64,000 nucleotides of DNA. Origin: Castellaniella denitrificans. GTDB taxonomy: Bacteria; Pseudomonadota; Gammaproteobacteria; Burkholderiales; Burkholderiaceae_B. The DNA lies in the NCBI RefSeq assembly GCF_042653765.1, contig NZ_JBHSEZ010000004.1:62001-126000 (forward strand). Direction: 5' to 3'. Under the pieces are notes generated by a model, which did not search any database, was not told where the DNA came from, and was given only the letters and a program-made list of their open reading frames with translations. Positions 44,530-51,738 of the stretch are shown in pieces (the stretch's first letter is position 1; the number at the start of each line of letters is the position of its first letter). A program made the position numbers and the translations under genes.

Positions 44530-44793
44530 ATGTCAATCGAAGACCTTATTGATACGGGCCGCCACCCCCGCGCCGTCAACTCCCCGGTGGTGTCGCGCAT
44601 GATCGGCAGCGCCGACCGGCTGGCCCGCGTTGCCAAGCGTGCAGTCATCACCCTGGACGAACTGATCGCCGAGCACGGCGACATGCCCATCAGCGACGAC
44701 CTGGCGGATCGTCTCACCGAGATCATCAACACGATGGAGGCAGCAGCCAGCGAAGTGTCCGCCACGACCAGAAGGGCGGCGCGCCATGCCTGA
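44530..44793 (+). CDS. Small hypothetical prophage protein (87 aa)
   Basis: An 87-residue helical protein (SRMIGSADRLARVAKRAVITLDELI; DLADRLTEIINTMEAAASEV) with GGAG just upstream of the ATG at 44530. It has no recognised family. It overlaps the DUF4224-like gene by 8 bp and so belongs to the integrase transcription unit. Confidence 0.65.
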   Translation: MSIEDLIDTGRHPRAVNSPVVSRMIGSADRLARVAKRAVITLDELIAEHGDMPISDDLADRLTEIINTMEAAASEVSATTRRAARHA

Positions 44794-45019
44794 AACCGGA
44801 ATTTTGCTGACTCGCGCGCAGCTTGAGGAATTGACGGGCACGAAGCAGCCCGCGCGCATGGCCGACTGGCTCGAGCAGAGGCATTGGGTGTATGAACCCG
44901 CCACGCGCCGGGGGGAAATCCCGCGCGTGTCTCGCCAGCACTTCGAGGCGCGCATGTCGGGCAAGTCGAACACGCCGCGCCGCAACGGCCCGCGCCTTGA
45001 TTTTCTCACTGCGCGATGA
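44786..45019 (+). CDS. DUF4224-like protein upstream of integrase (possible excisionase role)
   Basis: A 77-residue protein with the DUF4224 pattern LTRAQLEELTGTKQPARMADWLEQRHWVY followed by PRVSRQHFEARM. This looks like a short winged-helix or MerR-like DNA-binding unit. DUF4224 genes lie directly upstream of tyrosine integrases in many proteobacterial prophages, which suggests a directionality or regulatory role; that is inference. It overlaps the integrase start by 4 bp. Confidence 0.8.
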   Translation: MPETGILLTRAQLEELTGTKQPARMADWLEQRHWVYEPATRRGEIPRVSRQHFEARMSGKSNTPRRNGPRLDFLTAR

Positions 45020-46122
45020 GCCGCCAGCGCGCCCACCAGGATGGCTTGCCGTACCGCGTCTACGAGCGCAAGGGCACCATCACCTATTCAATCGGCTACA
45101 AGCTGCCAGATGGCCGCTGGGCGTTCCGATTGAAGTGCCCGGTGAAGGATCGGGCGAAGATGGCGGAGATCCGCGCCGAAGCCATCCGGCGCGCCGGAGA
45201 GATTGGCCTGGGACGCCCAGCCGACGACTCCGTCGACGCCCTGATCACCGTCTGGCTGGAGTGGCAGGAGTCGCTGCCGATGAGCAGCCCGCAGCGGCGT
45301 GCAGAGTCCACGTTGTCCGAGAACAAGCGCGAGATCGTGCGCCTGCGTAAGGCCTTCGGGCACATGCCGGTGCGCGACCTCACCAAGACGGATGCCTATG
45401 CCTACCTGGACGCGTGCGTCACGGCAAACAGGGCCGAGAAGGGCAACAAGGAAATCTCGCTGATGCGGCGCATCCTGGAGTATGGGGTGCGCCTGGGCCT
45501 GATCCCCATCAACTCGTTCGATGGTGTCGAGAAAAACGAGACAGCTACATACGACCGTCTGGTGACTGATGCCGAGATCGCGCTGGCCGAGCGCGTGGGC
45601 AGGAAAATGGGCGGCCCGCAGTTGATCGTCGCACTGGCCCTGAAGACCGCCTGGCTGTGCTTGAAGCGATCCGTCGAGGTGCGCGCACTCACCCGCCCAC
45701 AGATCACGGACGCGGGCATCGAGTGGACGGCGGCAAAGCGCCGGCGCGGCGCCGTGCCGAGGGTCGGCATCATCGAATGGAGTCCAGAATTGCGCGCCAC
45801 CATCGACGATGCCCTGGCTATCAAGCGCTACGACCTTGCCGGCGACTGGTATGTGTTCGGAAACTTGCGGGGCGAGCGATACACAAAGGGCGGCTGGAAA
45901 AGCACTCTTTCAAGGCTCATGGTGGAATGCGTCGAGGTGGCCACGAAAGAGGGTATCCCATTCAAGCCATTCAGCCTGCAGGACTGCCGCCCGAAGGGCG
46001 TATCCGACAAGCTGGCGCGCGGCGACAAGGATGTGATGGAGGCGACGCTGCACACGTCCGAGCGGATGATCCGCAAAACCTACGACCGGCGCCGCGTGCG
46101 GCGCGCCAAGCCTGCGGAATAA
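45016..46122 (+). CDS. int: Tyrosine-type phage integrase
   Basis: A 368-residue site-specific recombinase. An N-terminal arm-binding-like part (LPYRVYERKGTITYSIGYKL) and a core-binding SAM-like domain (LSENKREIVRLRKAFGHMPVRDLTK) precede the catalytic domain. Visible catalytic positions are Arg I in LKRSVEVRALTR near 222, the Lys in the WTAAKRRRG hairpin, the box II region FSLQDCRPKGVSD near 317 and TLHTSERMIRKTYDRR with the Tyr nucleophile near 355. Box II has Gln where HxxR integrases have His. It should recombine the tRNA-Asp att sites. It ends convergent with the repressor; a terminator lies just past its stop. Confidence 0.93.
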   Translation: MSRQRAHQDGLPYRVYERKGTITYSIGYKLPDGRWAFRLKCPVKDRAKMAEIRAEAIRRAGEIGLGRPADDSVDALITVWLEWQESLPMSSPQRRAESTLSENKREIVRLRKAFGHMPVRDLTKTDAYAYLDACVTANRAEKGNKEISLMRRILEYGVRLGLIPINSFDGVEKNETATYDRLVTDAEIALAERVGRKMGGPQLIVALALKTAWLCLKRSVEVRALTRPQITDAGIEWTAAKRRRGAVPRVGIIEWSPELRATIDDALAIKRYDLAGDWYVFGNLRGERYTKGGWKSTLSRLMVECVEVATKEGIPFKPFSLQDCRPKGVSDKLARGDKDVMEATLHTSERMIRKTYDRRRVRRAKPAE

Positions 46123-46125
46123 GGG

Positions 46126-46509
46126 TTACGCGCCGTGGCCCGCGCCGACGATAAAGCCCGAGACCACCTTATCGAGGGCTTTTTTCTCGGCCGTCGACAG
46201 CTTGGTGTAGGACTCATACGAGGCGGAAAACGGCCAGCCATTCGCGCGCCCCTGGACGTGAGGCTGGTGGCTGTCGATCTCGCCGTCCTTCAGGCGCTTC
46301 GGCCCCTCGCCGGTGGCCAGCCACCATGTGTGGACACGAAAGAAGGCGGCCGCCCGGATTGCGTTCGAGGCTTCGAGTTGCTTTGTTTTCCCCGACAGCC
46401 AGCCGTTCACGGACGGCGGCCTCACGCTGCAGAACCGCGCAAGGTCGACGGGCCTGGCCTCTGGGCGCTCGGCAAAGAGTTCGGCGAACCGTTCGGAGAG
46501 TGTAGACAT
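46126..46509 (-). CDS. Prophage repressor (XRE/CI-like helix-turn-helix)
   Basis: A 127-residue DNA-binding protein from the ATG at 46507-46509. The helix-turn-helix covers about residues 20-55 (PVDLARFCSVRPPSVNGWLSGK). The rest is helical (AIRAAAFFRVHTWWLATGEGP) and lacks the Ser/Lys self-cleavage peptidase of lambda CI, so induction is probably not by RecA-driven autocleavage but by the antirepressor at 52035 (inference). It is the only minus-strand prophage gene and divergent from the cro-like gene. The start codon is 1 bp from operator TTAGGCAATCCTAA (46511-46524), so it can repress its own translation region or promoter. Confidence 0.85.
   Translation of the reverse strand: MSTLSERFAELFAERPEARPVDLARFCSVRPPSVNGWLSGKTKQLEASNAIRAAAFFRVHTWWLATGEGPKRLKDGEIDSHQPHVQGRANGWPFSASYESYTKLSTAEKKALDKVVSGFIVGAGHGA
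46153..46186 (+). terminator. Rho-independent terminator after the integrase gene
   Basis: AAGCCC at 46154-46159 pairs with GGGCTT at 46176-46181 and is followed by TTTTTC. It lies 31 bp past the integrase stop and inside the convergent repressor coding end. The 16-base loop is long, and an alternative pairing inside it is possible. Confidence 0.65.
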
Positions 46510-46510
46510 A

Positions 46511-46576
46511 TTAGGCAATCCTAACAATTTAATGATTAGCTGTGGCTTGCTTTTTCTCGATAGCTATGGCTAAATA
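46511..46576. promoter_or_regulatory. Immunity-region operators and divergent promoters
   Basis: Three copies of the 14-bp motif: TTAGGCAATCCTAA (46511-46524), TTAGCTGTGGCTTG (46536-46549) and ATAGCTATGGCTAA (46560-46573). On the plus strand TTGCTT (46547-46552) and TAAATA (46571-46576) with 18 bp between form the promoter of the cro-like gene, each overlapped by an operator. The repressor start is just left. This is the classic three-operator switch between repressor and Cro. The identical motif at 39915-39966 extends its control to the prophage left end. Confidence 0.85.
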
Positions 46577-46604
46577 GGCGCTGTTAAGACCCTGGAGGCC
46601 AAAC

Positions 46605-46838
46605 ATGAGCAGGAAGCTACTGACCGACCACCCGGATTCCGCGATCATCGAGAGCCTGGGCGGAACCACCGCCGTTGCTCGCATGTGCGACATCAAGATT
46701 CCGTCCGTGTCGGGATGGAAAAGGAAAGGAATCCCGCAGGCGCGGCGCATGTACCTGCGCCTACTGCACCCCGAAGCGTTCCAGTCCGCGCCGTCTGATC
46801 GCGCGGCTGCGTGCGACTCGCTCCCGGCGGAGCGGTGA
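46605..46838 (+). CDS. Cro-like / YdaS-like helix-turn-helix protein
   Basis: A 77-residue protein. IESLGGTTAVARMCDIKIPS followed by VSGWKRKGIPQAR forms a helix-turn-helix of the YdaS/Cro type that occupies the first 45 residues; the tail is Ala/Ser-rich. Good ribosome-binding site (CTGGAGG) upstream. It faces the repressor across the operator region and is the first gene of the rightward early unit, so it should compete with the repressor for the 14-bp operators. The next gene resembles YdaT, supporting a YdaS-YdaT pair. Confidence 0.85.
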   Translation: MSRKLLTDHPDSAIIESLGGTTAVARMCDIKIPSVSGWKRKGIPQARRMYLRLLHPEAFQSAPSDRAAACDSLPAER

Positions 46839-46910
46839 TGGTGCGCGTTTCATATTCCACCTCTCTTTTTCTGACGTTGCCCCATTGTGCGGGCATGAAG
46901 GGGGCGAGTC

Positions 46911-47480
46911 ATGCGTAGCATGTCGCAAACCACGATCACGATCCTGCGCGACGAGATCACCGATTACCGACGTGGCGCGCGTCTGTCGCGCGAGACCGTG
47001 GCGGCAAGCATTGTCGACGCGCACGAAAACCTGGGCGCCGACGTAACCACCGGCATCCGCTTCGAGCCGAAGACGGTGGATGCGTTCGAGCGCACAAAGG
47101 TGAACGCCGACCGGATCTTCCGCTGGCTGGACGATGCCACCAAAGACGGCGTACTGCTGCCAGCGAATTTCCTGGTTTCGGTGCTGGCGGGCCTGCCAGA
47201 GGACGTGCGTCGACGGGCACTGGATCGAATTCTGTTGCCCCTGGGCTTTGCGGCCCGCTCCCTCGGCGACGGGCGCGGCGTCTCAGCCGTATCGGCCAGC
47301 ATGGTGGCGACGCTGATCCGGGAGCAAAGCGAGGCGGCCGCCGCAACCACGAACCTGCTGGGCACGGCAGATCGGGCCGCACTACTGGACGCGCGCCGCG
47401 AGATGGCCGAGGCCGTCGACGTCGGCCAGAACCTGCTCGCCCACCTGGATGCGCAGATCTCGGAGGGGCAGGCCGCATGA
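46911..47480 (+). CDS. YdaT-like phage regulatory/toxin protein (CII position)
   Basis: A 189-residue protein (an ATG three codons later is also possible). The part VNADRIFRWLDDATKDGVLLPANFLVSVLAGLPEDVRRRALDRIL resembles YdaT, the Rac-prophage protein encoded after YdaS, which slows host division when produced and may act like lambda CII. The C-terminal 80 residues are helical and Ala-rich. A position directly after the Cro-like gene supports this. The assignment is by pattern and order, not by search. Confidence 0.65.
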   Translation: MRSMSQTTITILRDEITDYRRGARLSRETVAASIVDAHENLGADVTTGIRFEPKTVDAFERTKVNADRIFRWLDDATKDGVLLPANFLVSVLAGLPEDVRRRALDRILLPLGFAARSLGDGRGVSAVSASMVATLIREQSEAAAATTNLLGTADRAALLDARREMAEAVDVGQNLLAHLDAQISEGQAA

Positions 47481-47632
47481 AACCCACCGCGAAACCCGCC
47501 CCGCGCTCCGTCCGTCCTGCGCAGCGGTCCGAAGGCCGTAAGGCGCGGAATGCCCAGCCCAACCACAACACCCGCGAGAACCCGTACCGCCTGCCGTGCG
47601 GCCGCTTGGTCGTCGGGCCTGGAGACGTCTGA
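47477..47632 (+). CDS. Small basic prophage protein (51 aa)
   Basis: A 51-residue Arg/Pro-rich peptide (MKPTAKPAPRSVRPAQRSEG ... YRLPCGRLVVGPGDV). It starts in the stop of the YdaT-like gene (ATGA) and its TGA overlaps the next ATG (TGATG). That dense packing supports it being real. I recognise no family; the composition suggests nucleic-acid binding or disorder. Confidence 0.5.
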   Translation: MKPTAKPAPRSVRPAQRSEGRKARNAQPNHNTRENPYRLPCGRLVVGPGDV

Positions 47633-47823
47633 TGGCTGACGAATTCGACCGCGCAAGCGAGCGCGAACAGCAGGCCCGCGACGCCGCTCTGGACGCCACC
47701 CGCCGCGCCGCCGCCGCAATGCCCAAGGGCGAACCGGGCGAGTGCGACCGCTGTGGCGAGTACTTCGTCCGCCTGGTCGGCGGCCTGTGCGGCTTCTGCC
47801 GCGATGGCAGGACGCGCCCATGA
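47632..47823 (+). CDS. TraR/DksA-like zinc-finger protein
   Basis: A 63-residue protein. The N-terminal helix MADEFDRASEREQQARDAAL is the TraR coiled-coil tip (Asp/Glu-rich start that inserts into the RNA polymerase secondary channel). The C-terminal zinc finger is CDRCGEYFVRLVGGLCGFC, with two Cys-x2-Cys pairs. TraR-type proteins mimic DksA plus ppGpp and are common in prophages. The length (63 aa) and Cys spacing fit. The ATG overlaps the previous stop. Confidence 0.82.
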   Translation: MADEFDRASEREQQARDAALDATRRAAAAMPKGEPGECDRCGEYFVRLVGGLCGFCRDGRTRP

Positions 47824-48074
47824 TGCAGCAGCCGGTCGCCCGCCTGCTTTTTTTCACGCCCGCGTGCGCCGGGGTGATCCCCGTTCCCCCAGGGAGAGCA
47901 GCAGGCCGCGCGGTTGCGTTGCGGGGAGGGTTGCGCTTCGGTCGGGTTCGTTGTTTTTTCGCAACCAAGGCGGGGACCCTGGCGGATTCCTGGCCTTGCG
48001 GGGGCGCGCACCCGCGAGAAATCGCTAGGCTGCGGGCCTGCCACATAGGCAACCCCCTGGGGGCCGTCGTATGA
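47820..48074 (+). CDS. Putative leader ORF upstream of the primase (84 aa)
   Basis: An 84-residue frame from ATG 47820 overlapping the previous stop and overlapping the primase start by 4 bp. It contains FFTPACAGVIPVPPGRAAGR and ends IARLRACHIGNPLGAVV. As I remember them, similar TPACAGV / H-x-GN endings recur directly upstream of phage primase genes in proteobacterial prophages. Whether the peptide or the underlying RNA is what is conserved is unknown. The amino-acid content (Gly, Arg, Ala, Cys) is unlike a folded protein. Confidence 0.4.
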   Translation: MMQQPVARLLFFTPACAGVIPVPPGRAAGRAVALRGGLRFGRVRCFFATKAGTLADSWPCGGAHPREIARLRACHIGNPLGAVV

Positions 48075-50545
48075 ACTGGAAGAATTACGACGACGTGCTC
48101 TCGCAGCTTCGGGCCGCTGGCCTGGATGTTGATATTGAAAAGTTCGACGTAGGCACCGCCAGCCCCATCCGCTGCCGCGAGTTGAACGGCGACCTTGAGC
48201 GGCGTGGCTGGTACTGGCTGAACGAGATCCTGCTGGATGAAACGCAGCCAGACGGAAGCACCCACAAAGAGAGCTACATCGTGGGCAGCTATGGCGTGTT
48301 TCGCGGCACGGATTCCGGCAAACAGAAAATCCGCCTAAGCCGATCCGGCGTGCGCATGAGCGCCGAGCAGGCCGCAGCCATGCGGGCGCGGCACGCGGAA
48401 AACGTCAAGCGGGCAAAGGCCATACGCATTGCAGAGCAGGAGCGGGTCGCCCAGCGGGCCGCCGCCGCCTGGGCGAGGTACACAACCACCAGCGACAAGC
48501 CGTCATCCTACCTGCAGCGCAAGGGCGTGGGCGCGCACGGAGTGCGCTGGTCGCCCTCCGGCAACGGCACCATCGCCATCCCGATCAGCGACGATACGGG
48601 GAAAATATGGGGCCTGCAGATTGTGCGTGGTGCCGACCGGGGCAGGAAGCTGGAAAAGGAGTACTGGCCCAAGGGCTTTGCCAAGCAGGGTCACTACCAC
48701 ATGATCGGCACGCCGGGTTTTGTCATCCTGGTGGGCGAGGGTTATGCCACCTGCGCCACGATTTATGAAGCCACCGGGCTATGCACGGTAGTGGCCTGGG
48801 ATGCAGGCAACCTGATGCCGGTGTGCCAGGCGCTGCGCAAAACCTACCCCAAGGCGCACATCATCATCTGCGCCGATGACGACTATCTGAGGAAAGATAA
48901 CCACGGCAACCTGGAGAACCTTGGCGTGGAGGCCGCGATGAACGCGGCCACCGCTGTCAGGGGGTCGTGGGTCAAGCCCGAGTTCCCCGGTGACCGCAAG
49001 GGCGAAAAGCTGACCGACTTTAACGACCTGATGCATTTCCCGGCCGGCGGCCTGCAGATGGTGCGCGTCCAGATCGAGGCGGCCTGCACCGCTGCTGGAT
49101 TTCCTCCGGGCGGCGGACACGCCGGCGGTGGTCATATGGGAAGGCTGCGCGTGAGCCTGGAACCCAGCAAGGGGGAAGGGGAAAGAGGCAAGCGCCGGGC
49201 CGAAGCCGTCATGCAGCTTGATGACCTGGTCGAGCGCTTCGTGCCGGTCGACGATGGCACGGGCGACACCGTGTTCGACCTCTGGACGAACCGTATAGCG
49301 CGGCGTGCGCAGATGGTCGCGCTGCTGCCCGCCGGCGTGCGTGCCGACGATATCAAGCGCCACCCGCTGTGGGTCGAGCGCGGGGCCTACTTCATCGACC
49401 AGATCGGCTTCGATCCGGCGGGCTGCGACGATGGCGTGGCCCTCAACACCTGGCGCGGCTGGCCGATGACGCCGCGCGACGGGTCGTGCCGCGAACTGCT
49501 GGATCTGCTGCACTACCTGTGCAGCGGCGAGAGCAATGCCGACGACGTCTACCAGTGGATGCTGCGCTGGATGGCGTACCCGCTGCAGAACCCCGGCGCG
49601 AAGATGGGCAGCGCGATCATCATGCACGGCCCCCAGGGCACCGGCAAATCGACCGTGTTCCAGACGCTGGCAAAGATTTATGGCGACTACGCCACGGTGC
49701 TGAACCAGCGCGGGCTGGAGGATCGGTTCAATGCCGATTGGGTGGACAGCAAGTTGTTCCTGCTGGCCGAGGAAGTCGTGACGCGCGCCGAAATGTGGCA
49801 CATCAAAAACGAGTTGAAAGAGCTTGTCACCGGCGAGTGGATTCGCGTCAACCCGAAAAACGTGGCGGCCTACCGGCAGCGCAACCACGTCAACATCGTG
49901 TACCTGTCGAACGAGGGCCAGCCCCTGCCCATCGATAACGACGACCGACGCCACCTGGTGGTCTACACGCCGCCGGCGCTGTCAGAGTCATTCTATGACG
50001 CCGTCCAGATCGAACTCGAGCGCGGCGGCGTCGAGGCGTTCTACCACTTCCTGATGGCCCTGGATCTGGACGATTTCCACCCGAAGAAGCGCCCGCCGAT
50101 GACGGAGTCGAAGCAGAAGCTCATCGACCTGTCGCTGCCTTCGGAGGCCGTGTTCGTGCGCGAGTGGCAGGCCGGGCAGCTTGAGGTCGACGAGAACAAG
50201 GGGCCGATGCCGTTCTGCCCCTGCCTGGGGCGGCACCTGTACACCGTGTACAAGAAATGGTGCGGCCTGACGGGCGTCGTGCGTCCACGCGATGAAACGC
50301 AGTTCATCGGGTACGTCGGGCGCTTGCCAGGCTGGCAGGCGGGTAAGCCGGTGTCCACGCTGGAGAACCTGAACAGCACTAGCTACAAGAGCCGCAAGAT
50401 GGTCATACCCAGCCCGGAGGCGACCGCCGAGGCCCAGGCCGCCGGCGCCACCGTCATCAGCGATGGCGATGGGTCGAAGACGCGCGGGCGCTGGCTCACT
50501 GAATGTTTTTTCGCCTTCAACAACGCAATGGGAGGCGGCCTGTGA
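48071..50545 (+). CDS. Phage primase-helicase (TOPRIM + SF3/D5-type)
   Basis: An 824-residue replication protein. The N-terminal 200 residues bind or support DNA. The TOPRIM domain has ILVGEGYATCATIYEA near 217-232 (catalytic Glu) and HIIICADDDYL near 265 (Asp triad). The helicase part has Walker A MHGPQGTGKSTVFQ near 520-530 and downstream RFNADWVDSKLFLLAEE (Walker B region) and IVYLSNEGQPLPIDNDDRR (sensor/arginine finger). The C-terminal domain (712-822) carries PFCPCLGRHLYT, DETQFIGYVGRLPGWQAG, RKMVIP and WLTECFFAF. A clearly homologous domain ends the antirepressor at 52035. It probably initiates prophage replication at the nearby repeats. Confidence 0.92.
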   Translation: MNWKNYDDVLSQLRAAGLDVDIEKFDVGTASPIRCRELNGDLERRGWYWLNEILLDETQPDGSTHKESYIVGSYGVFRGTDSGKQKIRLSRSGVRMSAEQAAAMRARHAENVKRAKAIRIAEQERVAQRAAAAWARYTTTSDKPSSYLQRKGVGAHGVRWSPSGNGTIAIPISDDTGKIWGLQIVRGADRGRKLEKEYWPKGFAKQGHYHMIGTPGFVILVGEGYATCATIYEATGLCTVVAWDAGNLMPVCQALRKTYPKAHIIICADDDYLRKDNHGNLENLGVEAAMNAATAVRGSWVKPEFPGDRKGEKLTDFNDLMHFPAGGLQMVRVQIEAACTAAGFPPGGGHAGGGHMGRLRVSLEPSKGEGERGKRRAEAVMQLDDLVERFVPVDDGTGDTVFDLWTNRIARRAQMVALLPAGVRADDIKRHPLWVERGAYFIDQIGFDPAGCDDGVALNTWRGWPMTPRDGSCRELLDLLHYLCSGESNADDVYQWMLRWMAYPLQNPGAKMGSAIIMHGPQGTGKSTVFQTLAKIYGDYATVLNQRGLEDRFNADWVDSKLFLLAEEVVTRAEMWHIKNELKELVTGEWIRVNPKNVAAYRQRNHVNIVYLSNEGQPLPIDNDDRRHLVVYTPPALSESFYDAVQIELERGGVEAFYHFLMALDLDDFHPKKRPPMTESKQKLIDLSLPSEAVFVREWQAGQLEVDENKGPMPFCPCLGRHLYTVYKKWCGLTGVVRPRDETQFIGYVGRLPGWQAGKPVSTLENLNSTSYKSRKMVIPSPEATAEAQAAGATVISDGDGSKTRGRWLTECFFAFNNAMGGGL

Positions 50546-50814
50546 TAGTACGCCTTGTTACCCGTTATTACCCCGTCAAAATCGCACCATGCGGGGATAT
50601 GACTTATATGACGCCTGTGACCCCGTTCGTGCGCACGCGTAACGTGAAACTGGAATGCGGCGCGTGCATGTGTACCTCACATGAGGCGCGTAACCCCGTC
50701 ATAGGCGTAACAATAGTATTAGTCTTGCTTGAAAAGATTTTAGGGGTAACAAGATCAGTAATAAGTGGGGTAATAAGGTTTGAGGCTGTCGATTTCGGCG
50801 GGGTTCTGTCATGA
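50542..50814 (+). CDS. Doubtful small ORF over the candidate origin
   Basis: A 90-codon frame from GTG 50542 overlapping the primase end and the next ATG by 4 bp each. Composition is unlike its neighbours: AT-rich, Val/Ile-rich, three Cys in CGACMCTSHEA. Its DNA is full of GGGGTAAYAA repeats, so the open frame may simply be a by-product of the origin. No function can be assigned. Confidence 0.25.
   Translation: MIVRLVTRYYPVKIAPCGDMTYMTPVTPFVRTRNVKLECGACMCTSHEARNPVIGVTIVLVLLEKILGVTRSVISGVIRFEAVDFGGVLS
50555..50776. other. Candidate prophage replication origin with GGGGTAAYAA repeats
   Basis: AT-richer stretch directly after the primase-helicase gene. The decamer GGGGTAAYAA occurs at 50743-50752 and 50767-50776, and in reverse complement at 50565-50574 (TTATTACCCC) and in part at 50555-50563. 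Degenerate copies are at 50704-50713 (GGCGTAACAA) and 50690-50697. Inverted sets of short iterons beside an initiator gene, with a local drop in GC, fit an origin recognised by the primase-helicase, as in P4-type systems. Binding is not shown. Confidence 0.55.
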
Positions 50815-51449
50815 CCCTGGAATCGAAAGCCGCTTTTGCCCGCCGCCTCGGCGTCAATAAATCCACGATCACCCGCGCTGCCCAGGCCGGTCGCCTGGTC
50901 ATGGAGGGTGGCGAGGTGAACGTCGAGGCCAGTCTTGCGCGCTGGCACGCCACGCAGGGGGGGCGCCCAGATGTCGCGGAGCGTTTCGCCGAACAGCGCG
51001 GCCAGGCCATCCCGGACGTATCCACCCCCTACAGCGCCGCCGCCAGCGCCACAGCGGCCGATTCTGGCCCGTTGCCGGGGGCAGTTGCGGGCGAGTTGCA
51101 CACGCAACCCTACGCGCAACCGGCCCCCGATGCGGGCAGCGCGGATCGCACCCACTACAAGGCGCTGACCCTGCGCTTTGAAAACGAAACGATCAAGCTG
51201 GAAATGGCCTTGCGCCGGCACATGCGCTACCCGCTGCCGTCCGTGCGCCGCGAGGCCTACGGCCTGGGCCTGGCCCTGCGGGCGTCCGTCGAGCGCATGG
51301 TCGATCAGACCGCGCCGCGCCTGGCCGCCGCCCAGACGCCGGAGCGCCGCGCGCTGCTGATCGCCGAATGTCACGCGCTCACGCGCGCCATGCACGTCGA
51401 GTTCGTGCGCGCGCTGCGTCGCCTGCGCGCTTCGGAGAAAAAATCGTGA
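50811..51449 (+). CDS. Terminase small subunit (Nu1-like) or related HTH protein
   Basis: A 212-residue protein. The N-terminus is a helix-turn-helix (KAAFARRLGVNKSTITRAAQAG) followed by NVEASLARWHATQGGRPDV, the same layout as the DNA-binding part of lambda Nu1-family small terminase subunits. A Pro/Ala-rich linker then leads to a helical C-terminal domain (KLEMALRRHMRYPLPSVRRE; ALRASVERMVDQTAPRLA). It lies 3.8 kb upstream of the large terminase gene, separated by C4/ant and methyltransferase genes, which is unusual. A regulatory role is an alternative. Confidence 0.65.
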   Translation: MTLESKAAFARRLGVNKSTITRAAQAGRLVMEGGEVNVEASLARWHATQGGRPDVAERFAEQRGQAIPDVSTPYSAAASATAADSGPLPGAVAGELHTQPYAQPAPDAGSADRTHYKALTLRFENETIKLEMALRRHMRYPLPSVRREAYGLGLALRASVERMVDQTAPRLAAAQTPERRALLIAECHALTRAMHVEFVRALRRLRASEKKS

Positions 51450-51484
51450 TGCCGCGCGAACTTCTGATTTCCACCCTCCGGGCT

Positions 51485-51581
51485 TATAATGGCCGTGCGC
51501 TGGTAGACAACCGGCGCACGGGTTTGGAAGCCCGGATCACAAAGGCGCGCAGCCGCCTGGAAACCGTTCACGCGGCTTTTT
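51485..51581 (+). ncRNA. Short terminated RNA upstream of the C4-like hairpin (possible decoy)
   Basis: TATAAT at 51485-51490 would start an RNA near 51497. It has a stem CCGTGCGC/GCGCACGG (51493-51521) and ends at AGCCGC (51551-51556)/GCGGCT (51572-51577) plus TTTTT, a Rho-independent terminator. Between them are GGTTTGGAAG (51521-51530) and CACAAAGG (51538-51545). Both are near-exact complements of the downstream C4-like loops. The -35 region is weak. Expression is inferred. Confidence 0.55.
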
Positions 51582-51610
51582 CTGTCGATGCGCGCAGCAT
51601 GGCACCTCTA

Positions 51611-51686
51611 TGGGCGGGCCATGCGGGAGGGCTTCGGCCCTGCCGGTTCCTTTGTGCCGGTCTTCCAACCTGCATGTGCCCGCCCA
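51611..51686 (+). ncRNA. C4-like antisense RNA hairpin controlling the antirepressor operon
   Basis: Outer stem TGGGCGGGC (51611-51619)/GCCCGCCCA (51678-51686) continues as ATGC/GCAT. Inside is an AGGGC-TTCG-GCCCT hairpin (51628-51641). The open part carries CCTTTGTG (51649-51656) and CTTCCAA (51662-51668). These match, by complementarity and in the right order, TTGGAAG (51692-51699 region) and CACAAAGG (51722-51729), the ribosome-binding site of the gene at 51739. This is the a'/b'-a/b logic of the C4 RNA that controls ant in phages P1/P7, and an ant gene follows here. Confidence 0.65.
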
Positions 51687-51738
51687 CCTCGTTTGGAAGC
51701 GAGGCGGCGGCTCCCGACCACCACAAAGGAGTCATGCC

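Noticed and set aside
41284..46122. Possible DGR reverse transcriptase near the lectin-like gene
   Set aside because: No protein with RT motifs (Y-x-D-D) was found in any frame I examined; the enzyme is not in this window.
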